In this document: piece after piece, positions 47,287 to 55,944 of the stretch
Layout of the letters: each line of letters opens with the position of its first letter
Position numbering within the stretch: position 1 is the stretch's first letter
NCBI RefSeq assembly: GCF_015265455.1
Contig: NZ_CP054492.1
Coordinates: 434,001-498,000 of the forward strand
DNA from: Candidatus Sulfurimonas baltica
Lineage (GTDB): Bacteria > Campylobacterota > Campylobacteria > Campylobacterales > Sulfurimonadaceae
Length of the DNA: 64,000 bases
Direction of reading: 5' to 3'
Translations under genes and position numbers: made by a program
The notes under the pieces: generated by a model
Database searches by the model: none
The model's input: the letters and a program-made list of their open reading frames with translations, nothing else
Told to the model about the DNA's origin: nothing

Positions 47287-49004
47287 ATTTTAGACTGAAT
47301 TGTCATCTTTTTAGCTTCAAAAAGTTCTACTGCTTTTTGAACCATCGGCTCATCCTTCATTTGAACAGCATCTATCTCTTTTGAAGAGTCGCTACTTTCA
47401 CAGTTTGTTACACAGCTAGCACTTCCGCCTATCTCTGCATCTTCTACCATTGAGGTGCTTTGAGCATGTTGCATTATCGGTTGTTCAATCGTTGGTGCTG
47501 ATTTCACTGGCTCTACATGTAAGTCCTGAACAGTTTTTGTGCAGGCTTCATGTTTAATCTTTGTCTTAAATCCGAATACTTCTCTAACTAGCTGTTTAAT
47601 TGCAGAATAGCCATGTGTTAAAGCTTTTTTGCACTCATCATCGGCACAACTCTCCCAGGTTAAAATGCTGTCTCCATAAGATATAAAACTAATACTTTTT
47701 TCAAAACACTCACCAAGTTCAAAATTTCTATCTCTGATTTTTGCTATTAGCTCTTGAAATACTCTTAGACTTGGATCTACTTCTACATGTAGAACTTTCT
47801 CCGGTGTGATTGAAGTCATTTCATCTTCTACATGTGATGTTTGTATTTCATCTTCAATTGTCTGCTCAACAATGTTTTGTTGTGTTTGTGCTACTTGAAT
47901 AGGTTCAGGGATAGATACAGCAATAGATGGCCTGCTAATCTCTTTTTGAAGAGACTCAATCATTTGATCAACCTCTTTTATTCGAAGAGCTTCTATCATC
48001 TTGAAAAATATAAGTGACAGTACAAATGAACCATCGGCATTTATGCTAAATAGGTATTTCGACTCACTTAAAATTCTAAAAAATCTGTCTAAAACTAATG
48101 TTGAGTATAGGGCGTCACTAGAGTACATTCTATCTTTAAGATATGCTATAAGCTCATCTACTACCATATCTGCCTCATAATCCTCAAGAACTTTTGTAAG
48201 CTCTACAAGACGTGCATAATCTTTTGCAAAAACGGCTCTAAAAAGCTCACTAATGAACTTAGGATCGACCAGCCCAAGCATATCAGTAACGGTGCGAACA
48301 TCTACATGATTTTTAGAATATATAATTGCTTGGTCAAGCAGAGTTAGGGTGTCTCTTAGACTTCCGCTCCCACTTCTGGCTAATATTTCAAGGGCATCTG
48401 ACTCATATTCAATCCCCTCAATGTTTAAAATATGTGCCAGATGATTAATAATTTTATTTGTAGCAATACTTTTAAACCTGAAGTGTTGAGTACGGCTAAG
48501 TATTGTAGCAGGCAGCTTAAGAGGATCGGTAGTAGCCAAGATAAACTTTACATAAGAAGGAGGCTCTTCAAGTGTTTTAAGAAGAGCGTTGAATGCTTCT
48601 TTGGTCAGCATGTGGACTTCATCTATAATAAAAATTTTAAATCTTGAACTTGCCGGTTTATATTTCGTCTGCTCGATTAAATCTCTGATATCGTCTATCT
48701 TTCTTGATGAAGCCCCATCCATCTCTATGATGTCGATATGACGGTTTCCGAGTGCAGAGATACAGTTTTGGCAAGACCCGCAAGGCTTGTGGCTTAATCC
48801 CTGCTCACAGATAAGAGCTTTTGCAAAGATGCGGGCCGTAGAAGTCTTTCCACTTCCCCGAAGACCGGAGAAAAGGTAGGCATGAGAGAGTCTGTTAGAG
48901 TCAAGTGCTAGTGATAGAGTTTGAGAAATTGTCTCTTGACCGATAAGCTCATCAAAATTAATTGGTCTATATTTTCTTGCTAATACCTCTGAACTCTCTT
49001 TCAC
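47283..49004 (-). CDS. dnaX: DNA polymerase III subunit gamma/tau
   Basis: Clamp-loader ATPase. The 573 residues start with ARKYRPINFDELIGQE, Walker A GLRGSGKTSTARIF, a four-Cys zinc site (CEQGLSHKPCGSCQNC), Walker B IIDEVHML and sensor 1 ATTDP. From about 360 on, a low-complexity linker holds several HVE/HVD triplets that are encoded by the ACATGTAGA-type motif. No slippery A-run for a gamma form is obvious. ATG at 49004. Confidence 0.94.
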   Translation of the reverse strand: MKESSEVLARKYRPINFDELIGQETISQTLSLALDSNRLSHAYLFSGLRGSGKTSTARIFAKALICEQGLSHKPCGSCQNCISALGNRHIDIIEMDGASSRKIDDIRDLIEQTKYKPASSRFKIFIIDEVHMLTKEAFNALLKTLEEPPSYVKFILATTDPLKLPATILSRTQHFRFKSIATNKIINHLAHILNIEGIEYESDALEILARSGSGSLRDTLTLLDQAIIYSKNHVDVRTVTDMLGLVDPKFISELFRAVFAKDYARLVELTKVLEDYEADMVVDELIAYLKDRMYSSDALYSTLVLDRFFRILSESKYLFSINADGSFVLSLIFFKMIEALRIKEVDQMIESLQKEISRPSIAVSIPEPIQVAQTQQNIVEQTIEDEIQTSHVEDEMTSITPEKVLHVEVDPSLRVFQELIAKIRDRNFELGECFEKSISFISYGDSILTWESCADDECKKALTHGYSAIKQLVREVFGFKTKIKHEACTKTVQDLHVEPVKSAPTIEQPIMQHAQSTSMVEDAEIGGSASCVTNCESSDSSKEIDAVQMKDEPMVQKAVELFEAKKMTIQSKI

Positions 49005-49170
49005 ATATCACTCCATTTTTAGTTATAGCGATTCTAACATTAATAGAGTTAAAATCTTCTCAAAACATTTTAATGTAATTTACATAATGATACAATAGAG
49101 AAAATTATTTTTAAAGAGTGTAAATTGGGCAATAGTAAAAAAGATATGTTAATGGTTAGCTACAGAGGGG

Positions 49171-50172
49171 GTGATAGAAGAGTCTAGAGTTTCCTTATTG
49201 GCAAGTTCAATAGCAAAACAGCTGGAGATAGCGGTTGATAAAAAATTCAGTGCTGTTGTCGTCTCACTAAGTGGTGCTACATATGAAGGCGGTACTGCCA
49301 ATGGAATGCGTGCAATAGTTAAAAAGCTAAATGATTTGAGTGTAAAGCTGAAAATCACTATAGCGTTTATTGATTACAGCATACCACTGTACAAACATTT
49401 AAAAACACTCTCTAAAAACACTCAGCTAAAGCTATTTAAAAATATCAGTGCTACAAAATTATTTCTTGACCCAAAAGCATATAAGAGTGGGATGAGAGTT
49501 TTGATATATGATGAAGATAAAGAAAACGCAAAAGAGCTTTCAAAAGAGCTCTCAAAATACGGATACACAATAGTTGTGGCAGATGATGCAAGTGACTTTC
49601 AATATCTTTGCAGTAATAAATCAAGCGATATAATAATCACACACAGTTCTCTTAATTCTAGTTCTAAAGTTAAAAATATTGAGAAGAAAAATATATCACT
49701 CTCAAAAAAGCTTATAATAAACCTTCCTGTTTTTATGGATACGGCAGTAGAGACGCTTGTCTCTTTTACGGGACTTGAAGCGGAAAAATTATCACATAGC
49801 ATTAAAAAATTTGATCTTGACTCTTCTGCGGATATAGTATGTTCTGTTATGCACTTCAGTGGCGATTTAAATGGCTATTTTGCACTTTTGTTTCCAAAAG
49901 ATATTGTTCTTATAGCTATGGAGTCATTTATTGGTGAGAAGATTGATGAAAATGACAATGCAAGCATAATGGACGGAGTAGGTGAGTTTTGCAATGTTAT
50001 AACAGGAAGTGCAAAAACAATATTATCAAATAAAAATATAAAAGTAGTTTTTGAACTTCCTAAAACATATGTCTGCGTAGATTTGATACGCAACGAAATC
50101 GGCGGACGTAACGGCATTTGGATTGATATGCAGCTTGCCGGTAAACCGTACTATATGTTTATCACAGAGTGA
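49171..50172 (+). CDS. STAS / pseudo-receiver / CheX protein with apparent 5' frameshift
   Basis: Shorter relative of the 7.4-8.8 kb protein. The open frame from GTG 49171 gives 333 residues: STAS-like (about 1-95), receiver-like (about 108-165) and CheX (about 185-333) with the E-x-x-N motif in GEFCNVITG. GTG 49171 has no properly spaced ribosome site. A TTG at 49125 does (AAAGAGTG), and its 15 codons, KKDMLMVSYRG included, fit the paralogue N-terminus if the five-G run at 49167-49171 lost one base. So the gene is either frameshifted, phase variable, or recoded. Confidence 0.7.
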   Translation: MIEESRVSLLASSIAKQLEIAVDKKFSAVVVSLSGATYEGGTANGMRAIVKKLNDLSVKLKITIAFIDYSIPLYKHLKTLSKNTQLKLFKNISATKLFLDPKAYKSGMRVLIYDEDKENAKELSKELSKYGYTIVVADDASDFQYLCSNKSSDIIITHSSLNSSSKVKNIEKKNISLSKKLIINLPVFMDTAVETLVSFTGLEAEKLSHSIKKFDLDSSADIVCSVMHFSGDLNGYFALLFPKDIVLIAMESFIGEKIDENDNASIMDGVGEFCNVITGSAKTILSNKNIKVVFELPKTYVCVDLIRNEIGGRNGIWIDMQLAGKPYYMFITE

Positions 50173-50176
50173 TTTA

Positions 50177-50797
50177 TTAAAAGTTATGAATCAGCTCTAT
50201 AGAACCTCTTGAGAGTTTGAGTAGAGACTCTCTTTCCATTTTTTTTAAAATACGGCTTACCACTACCCTTGAAGACCCCATATAGTTTGCCAATTCTTCA
50301 TGAGTGATTTGTATAGTTGGATTTTTTTGAGCTTGCAACCATTCATATATTCTCTCATCAAGATGTTTAAATTTAATGTTTTCAAGAACTCTTGCTACGC
50401 TATCTAATCGCAAGGTTAAAAGAGAGAATATGTAGCTTTGGTAATTGGAGTTATCTCTCATTAGCTTTACAACAAGCTCTTTATTAAGAAGATAACCTCT
50501 TATTGGAGTGGTAGTTATGGCTGAACCGATTGTTGGAATTTGGTTTATAGTTGAAGTTGTGTTGACAATACACTGCTCATTTTGTCGAAGACTATAAAGG
50601 GTGATTTCATTCATGCCACTTCCTTGCATGTATACTCTTACTTCACCATCTTCAAGAAGAAGTATGTCCTGAGTTATATCACCTTGATAAAAAAGAATTT
50701 TACCGGCATCCATAGATACAGGCTTTAAAGTTTTTAGTAAAAGTTCCTGTTCATCACTCGTTAATTCGTCGTAAAAATCAAAATCTTGTAGTTGCAT
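50177..50797 (-). CDS. Crp/Fnr-family transcription regulator
   Basis: Regulator of 206 residues with a cyclic-nucleotide-binding-like N domain (ILFYQGDITQDILLLEDGEVRVY) and a C-terminal winged helix ITHEELANYMGSSRVVVSRILKKME. The Fnr-type N-terminal Cys cluster is absent, so an iron-sulphur oxygen sensor is unlikely. I prefer ATG 50797 (MQLQDF), with AGGATGAAG at good distance; ATG 50806 has no room for a ribosome site. The promoter and start lie in a 7-bp inverted repeat that may be its own operator. Confidence 0.88.
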   Translation of the reverse strand: MQLQDFDFYDELTSDEQELLLKTLKPVSMDAGKILFYQGDITQDILLLEDGEVRVYMQGSGMNEITLYSLRQNEQCIVNTTSTINQIPTIGSAITTTPIRGYLLNKELVVKLMRDNSNYQSYIFSLLTLRLDSVARVLENIKFKHLDERIYEWLQAQKNPTIQITHEELANYMGSSRVVVSRILKKMERESLLKLSRGSIELIHNF

Positions 50798-50800
50798 AAT

Positions 50801-50826
50801 CTTCATCCTATTAGATGAAGATTATA
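50801..50826 (-). promoter_or_regulatory. Promoter and possible operator of the Crp/Fnr gene
   Basis: On the minus strand TATAAT (50826-50821) is followed at once by CTTCATC-TAATAG-GATGAAG (50820-50801), a perfect 7-bp inverted repeat. It covers the expected transcription start and the ribosome site, so binding there would block the gene. In RNA the same repeat could hide the ribosome site. Confidence 0.5.
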
Positions 50827-50852
50827 TCTAATTTATAGAAGAAAGATTGTAG

Positions 50853-51041
50853 CTATTTTTTACAACCTGTATTAATTTTTAGCATTGGGTAAAATGGACA
50901 AAAGCCAACCAGACCTGTTAAAAGAGGTATCGCACCGATACCGGCAACTATCATATTAGCAGTAACAATTCCATAGGCAATCAAACCTAAACCAGCAACA
51001 ACTCTAACTATTCTATCTACTTTTCCTGCATTAAAACACAT
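50853..51041 (-). CDS. DUF2892 small membrane protein
   Basis: A 62-residue protein with the DUF2892 pattern: N-terminal FNAGKVDRIVRVVAGLGLI, two hydrophobic spans (about 13-30 and 32-48), and the GFCPFYPMLKINT end with a Cys that in fused forms neighbours rhodanese domains (YgaP type). Sulphur handling is a common context for the family, not shown here. The ribosome site AAAGGAAATAAT is good; a TATACT -10 lies further upstream on the same strand. The Crp/Fnr gene follows 55 bases downstream with its own promoter. Confidence 0.83.
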   Translation of the reverse strand: MCFNAGKVDRIVRVVAGLGLIAYGIVTANMIVAGIGAIPLLTGLVGFCPFYPMLKINTGCKK

Positions 51042-51111
51042 ATTATTTCCTTTGTTTTTGTTTTACAATAAGAAGTATATAGCTTTAATAAATTTTTGTG
51101 TGCTACTTAGG

Positions 51112-51519
51112 TTACATAGGAGTTATGATTTCGGTAACAGTTTCGTTGGTATTGATTGGGTTTGGGAAAATTTTATATATTGCTTGTTGAATTTTTTCAG
51201 TTGTAATAGGCTTTAGTATATACCCCTTTGCTCCATTTGATAAAGCTTCCATTACTAATTTTTCTTCACCGTGAGAAGTAACCATAATCACTTTTGCATC
51301 TTTAAATTTTGCTTTTATCGCTTTTAATGACTCTATACCGTTCATAATTGGCATAGTAATATCCATCGTTACCAAATCTGGCATTAAATTCTCATACATA
51401 CTAATTGCTTCTTTGCCATCCCTCGCTACTCCAGCGACTGTGTAGCCAATTTCTTGTAAGTCTTTTGCAAATATCTTTCTTATTATTGATGAGTCATCTA
51501 CTATCATAATTCTTATCAT
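51112..51519 (-). CDS. CheY-like single-domain response regulator
   Basis: The 135 residues are a receiver domain only: IVDDSSI, phospho-acceptor Asp in LVTMDITMP (about residue 54), TSHGEE switch and LKP with the Lys. I start at ATG 51519 with AGGGAAG ahead; it overlaps the kinase stop (ATGA). The frame is open 9 codons further up. As the neighbour of a CheA-like kinase it is the likely phosphate receiver. No output domain, so it acts by protein contact. Confidence 0.9.
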   Translation of the reverse strand: MIRIMIVDDSSIIRKIFAKDLQEIGYTVAGVARDGKEAISMYENLMPDLVTMDITMPIMNGIESLKAIKAKFKDAKVIMVTSHGEEKLVMEALSNGAKGYILKPITTEKIQQAIYKIFPNPINTNETVTEIITPM

Positions 51520-53918
51520 TGTTCTTCCCTTTGTGTAACTATGCATATTATTCTACCATATGATGTCTCAATCTCTTTAACAAATTTACTTTTGCCCTTT
51601 TTTCCCAAATTCATTAAACTAAAATTGTCGTAATTTATCGGAGATGACAGGTTTGTGTCCTTTATGTTTTTGTCAAAATATTGAATAGAGAGACCAACAA
51701 CCGTATTTAATATTTCACATGGAAGTTCTTGAATAAGACACTGTTTATCGAGCTCGTTGAAGCCATCTGGAATTAAAGTAGAGGTAAGTAAATTAGTGAT
51801 TTCTTTAGAAAAAACAATAATAACTTTACCATTAAAACTGCCATATAACTCAGCTTGAACATATTTATTCTCAAAAATTTGATCAGTTAACTCTTTGGTG
51901 TTAATAACTTCAATATTTAGCGTCTCGTTCATAAATATGCCAATTTGTTCACAAATGCAATTGCAAATATTCTCACACCTGTTTAAATACGAATAATCTG
52001 CATTTCTATCTGTGTTTAGCGGTATAAAAAATGAAAAACTAACACCATGCTCAGGTGTGTTTTTTATACTGTATGTAGCATTTATTTTTTCTAAATTATC
52101 TTTAATGGAACTCATCCCTACACCAAAACCAGAGATAATAGAAGTTTTATCTTTAGTGCTTAGCTTATTAGTAAAAATAAGACTACACTTCTCCTGCTCG
52201 CTCATCAGTGCTATACGCTCTTCATCTACAAGAGCTTTGTTAATTGCATTTAACGATAGTTTATCTGTATCTATTCCTTGTCCGTCATCACTTATTTGTA
52301 TGACTAAAACATCATGTACAACTTCAAACTTACATTTTATTGTACCTATATCATCTTTCTCTAAATTAGCTCTCGTATCAATGTCTTCTATCCCATGATC
52401 TACACAGTTATTGAAAAGATGAACAAGTGATTTTATAAAAGGCTTGATTTTTGTGGATACTTTTATATCTTCATCTCCTTGTATCTCCAGTTCATATACC
52501 TCTTTTTCTAGCTTAGATGACAACTGCTTGACATAAGAAATATAAGGGGTCAACATACTTTTAACTGATTCGTATTTTAATTTTTTTACTTTTGCTAAAA
52601 CATCGTTCATTTCTTTTTGTTCTTTATACTCCGAATTGGAGCTGATTGATGTTAATTTTGACTCAATCTCATTTATGGACTCAACCTCGACAGATATGGC
52701 TTTTTTAGAACTTAAAAAATTTTCACCCAAAATAGAATGAACAATAGCTATATCTTTATTAAATTCATCTTGTAAGTTTGCCTCTATAACGGCAGGAATG
52801 ATTTCACTGCTAAAAGAGATATTGCGTATTTTTAATTCAACTTCATGAATGTAGGATGGTATATAAATCATCTTTTTTTGTGCAAAAACACCTTTGAATG
52901 TGTGTAACTCCCTTTTTAATCTATCTATTGCACCGGCGGAGACATCCTTGTCGGAGGATAAATCTTTTATAAAAGTACTAAACGCATCTTTTAACTCTAA
53001 AAAATCATTTTTATTTGAAGCAACCTCCACAATCATGTTTTGTACTTGTAGTTGATGTTCAACTTTAGATTTTAGAGTTTTTGTTTTTGAAATATCTGTC
53101 AGGATAAGCATAAACTTACCATTGTGAAGTGCTTTACACTCAATTTTTATTGAGTGATTATTTATAATTTGTTCTTTTGGGATTAAAGATAAAAACATAT
53201 CTCTAATCAGCCTGTCATCACATCTTGCAGCTTTATCTATCCCCTCACAAAAAAGTTCTTTATCTGCTGTGTTTTGGCTAAAAAGCAGCTGAGATATATC
53301 AAGACCTTCTAGTTCTTGAAGATTAAATATTTTTTTGCACTCAGTTGAAAAGCTACTTTCGCATATTAAATTTTTGTCAAATGATAAAAATCCCTGTCCT
53401 GCATTATCGAGTAAATCATTAATTTGACCATGTAGCCTTAACATCTCTTTTATAGATGAATACTGCTTATAACCATTAGATATAACAAAAATACTAAAGG
53501 TAAAAGCAAGCACAGCACTTATATAGAAAATTTCTTGATTGGAGTATAAAAAGGCACTGATGAGACCAGACATTTGAACAATTACATAAATAACAAAGAA
53601 ATGAAAAATACTAACAACAGTTATGACCGAGCCAGCTGCGATAGATGCTATAACCATTCCGGCAAAAAGCAAGTGAATTCCTTCACCATACAGTAGACTC
53701 AGCCATGCTAATGCGGCATAAAGAAAAGATGTAAATGATAAATGAAACAAATGAATATTTAAATTGGTAGATATTTTTTTGTTAAAAAAAACTCTACTCA
53801 AAAATATGGTGTAGTTTAAAAATAGCCAAGTGAATATCTGGGTATTTGGAATTGTGTTATAAAAAACATAGGTTACCAAAGTAGGAATAATTATATTTGC
53901 TGCTAAACCGCCGGACAA
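51516..53918 (-). CDS. Membrane CheA-like histidine kinase with C-terminal CheX domain
   Basis: Unusual kinase of about 800 residues. Order: six to seven membrane helices (about 1-155), a PAS-like segment (about 160-280), an Hpt-like helix with HTFKG (His near 345), a CheA-type ATPase (NNCVDHGIED, DDGQGID, GFGVGMSSI), and a CheX-like domain (about 660-800) with E-x-x-N in PCEILNTV. No CheW-binding domain. The TTG at 53918 is a poor start; the frame continues upstream for 23 codons to ATA-ATA after an AAAAGGATAAAT site, with no ATG. It pairs with the CheY gene. Confidence 0.8.
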   Translation of the reverse strand: MSGGLAANIIIPTLVTYVFYNTIPNTQIFTWLFLNYTIFLSRVFFNKKISTNLNIHLFHLSFTSFLYAALAWLSLLYGEGIHLLFAGMVIASIAAGSVITVVSIFHFFVIYVIVQMSGLISAFLYSNQEIFYISAVLAFTFSIFVISNGYKQYSSIKEMLRLHGQINDLLDNAGQGFLSFDKNLICESSFSTECKKIFNLQELEGLDISQLLFSQNTADKELFCEGIDKAARCDDRLIRDMFLSLIPKEQIINNHSIKIECKALHNGKFMLILTDISKTKTLKSKVEHQLQVQNMIVEVASNKNDFLELKDAFSTFIKDLSSDKDVSAGAIDRLKRELHTFKGVFAQKKMIYIPSYIHEVELKIRNISFSSEIIPAVIEANLQDEFNKDIAIVHSILGENFLSSKKAISVEVESINEIESKLTSISSNSEYKEQKEMNDVLAKVKKLKYESVKSMLTPYISYVKQLSSKLEKEVYELEIQGDEDIKVSTKIKPFIKSLVHLFNNCVDHGIEDIDTRANLEKDDIGTIKCKFEVVHDVLVIQISDDGQGIDTDKLSLNAINKALVDEERIALMSEQEKCSLIFTNKLSTKDKTSIISGFGVGMSSIKDNLEKINATYSIKNTPEHGVSFSFFIPLNTDRNADYSYLNRCENICNCICEQIGIFMNETLNIEVINTKELTDQIFENKYVQAELYGSFNGKVIIVFSKEITNLLTSTLIPDGFNELDKQCLIQELPCEILNTVVGLSIQYFDKNIKDTNLSSPINYDNFSLMNLGKKGKSKFVKEIETSYGRIICIVTQREEQ

Positions 53919-53992
53919 ATTTCCTTTAACTATTGTTTCTACAAGTTGAGGGTGGTAATTAGCGGAGAATAGCTTTTTTATTATTTATCCTT

Positions 53993-54153
53993 TTAAATAT
54001 TTAACCATTTCTTTCCAACAGCTTTTAATGCATCCGGATTTTCTGATGCGAAAAATTCCAGTTTTGGATTGTTGTATTATACACTATGTAAAACTCTTTT
54101 TCTAAGCACTTTACAATTGCACTACCAGCGTGAATCAGTGTTTTGTGCTCTTT
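53993..54153 (-). pseudogene. Decayed duplicate of the murI 3' end
   Basis: Reading the minus strand, KEHKTLIHAGSAIVKCLEKEF and then, after a frameshift, NNPKLEFFASENPDALKAV-GKKWLNI-stop follow the end of intact murI (NNPKLEFFASENPDALKAV-SKKWLNI at 55945 onward). The first part also matches SKDKILIHSGDAIVEYLEK. At DNA level the copies are clearly alike but not identical, so the duplication is old. It begins right after the GGDEF fragment stop and ends just upstream of the kinase. Confidence 0.88.
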
Positions 54154-54155
54154 GT

Positions 54156-54923
54156 TTATAGTAGACAACTCATAGAGATACGATTAGTATCTTGTTTAGC
54201 AACTTTTTTCTGTACTGATAATATCTGGTTAATATTTTCAAGAGATCTTTTTCTTGTTTTTTTGTGAATTACAAGAAGTGATGCGCTCACGCTTAGCAGA
54301 GGAAACTCTTTTTTATTTCCATCTCTATCGGTTGATATTATGCATCCTTTTATTTTATCTTCATGAGAGTATAGCTCTCTTACGTCATCGGTGAATTTTG
54401 TAACTATATTAAATATTTCTTCGATGTACATGTATTCATTCTCTTGGCTGTACTCTACTGCAGTAAAAAAATCATCCCCTCCAATATGGGCTTTAAAAAA
54501 CTCTTGGGATAAATTTTTTCTCAATATATCTGCAAAAAGCTGTATGACTCTATCTCCGTTTCTAAAGCCATACGCATCGTTAAATGCTTTGAAATTGTCA
54601 AGATCAAAATAGCATAGCATATGCATTTTTTCATTATTTATCACATCAGAAATGTATTTTTCTATCATTGTATTTCCGGGGAGTTTAGTGAGTGGGTTTT
54701 GTTCTATTGCGTATAGTAAATTTTGCTCATTCATTATTGTAATAATGGCTCTAGCAGATAAGAAACCGTAATATTTTGAGTTATTTGTTATGATAATTCC
54801 CACAGACTCAGGATTATTTGTAAATAGCTCAATAATGGTTGACATGCTGCTGTTGATATCAGCTACTCCGCAAGGATGAAGCATGTTTTTAAGTTTTGAC
54901 TTTTTTATGCCGTTGTTTAGCAT
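54156..54923 (-). pseudogene. EAL-CBS-GGDEF protein, fragment 3: second CBS and GGDEF
   Basis: The 255 residues start in the middle of a CBS pair (GVADINSSMSTIIELF...SVGIIITNNSKYYGFLSA) and run through a GGDEF domain: NPLTKLPGN, FDLDNFKAFND, and the signature GGDDF, a variant of GGDEF. The ATG is internal, and the frame meets fragment 2 with 35 bases of overlap near 54889-54923, where one frameshift would rejoin them. The end is intact. On its own it is unlikely to be regulated as the full protein was. Confidence 0.8.
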
Positions 54924-55320
54924 TAGAGATCTTCCGTTTTATTTTGTTTTGCTCTAGTATTCCAATAGGCTCATTATTTGAGTTTACTATTGGCAATATA
55001 GACAAGTCAGGATATTTTTTAAAGCAATCTATTACTAAGCTCATATTTGTATCAATAGTAAGCGATGGCTCCTTGTTTAGGTAGACTTCTGTTTTGCACT
55101 CCTCGTGTACTACTCTGTTGTCGCTTTTTATAAGATCTATGATGTTTACATACTCTTTGAGTATCTCTTTTGTATTAGTAGTTGGTTTTTGGACTAAATA
55201 GCCTTGAACAAGATGGCAACCTATATCTCTACATGTAAGCAGTTCTTCTCTGGTTTCAACTCCTTCTGCTATGACTTTTATACCAAGCTGAATAGCTAAA
55301 TGAGTTATACTTCTTACCAT
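54889..55320 (-). pseudogene. EAL-CBS-GGDEF protein, fragment 2: end of EAL and first CBS
   Basis: The 143 residues continue the EAL domain (THLAIQLGIKVIAEGVET, GCHLVQGYLVQKP) and enter the first CBS motif (LTIDTNMSLVIDCF...LPIVNSNNEPIGILEQN). The same frame is open upstream to about 55386 (HDIIKIDRFFLTNIEKDI), where it should join fragment 1. The ATG at 55320 is thus not a true start. It ends by frameshift inside the CBS linker. Confidence 0.8.
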
Positions 55321-55367
55321 GATTTTTTTCTTAATATCTTTTTCGATATTTGTTAAAAAAAATCTAT

Positions 55368-55892
55368 CTATTTTAATGATATCATGCTGTCATACAGAAG
55401 TTTATAGCCTGAGTGACCGACTCCAAAATCATCAATAGCAATACAGTATTTTGAATCTTTATAGTGTGCAAGTATTTTTTCCATATTGCAATCACTTGAT
55501 ATCTCGTGTCTCTCTGAGATTTCAAAGCAGATATTGTTCTTTTTTACACCATATTGTTTAAGGATTTTGCTTGTATTTCCATGAGTGAAGTTCGGCATCT
55601 CAAAGAGTCTGTTGTCTAGGTTATAAAATAGTTTAATATCTTTAAAATCATCAATTTGTATAAATTTTTTTAAAGCTTTCTCACGTAATTTTATATCAAA
55701 AGAGTAGAGAAGATTATCTTTATATACTTGGTCGAAGAGCGAGAAAATAGAAGCAAATCCAACTTCTTGAAAATTGCGCAAAAGTGCCTCAACTGCAAAA
55801 ATTTTTCCAGTATGTATGTTGATGATTGGTTGAAAAGCTATATCTAAAACTTCTAAATTATTGAGCCATCTTTTTGGTAATTTATTTTCCAT
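55368..55892 (-). pseudogene. EAL-CBS-GGDEF protein, fragment 1: N-terminal EAL
   Basis: The 174 residues start a c-di-GMP phosphodiesterase domain with the intact signature VEALLRNF and catalytic blocks FYNLDNRLF, CFEISER and AIDDFGVGHSGYKLL. The frame breaks near 55386-55388, where a lost base turns HDIIKIDRFF into MISLK-stop. Start ATG 55892 is reasonable. The full protein would be about 580 residues. The three fragments suggest recent decay, since each is still recognisable. Confidence 0.82.
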
Positions 55893-55944
55893 GACTGAAT
55901 AATAATACTTAATAATATCTAAAAGGTTACAATTAACTAATTTC

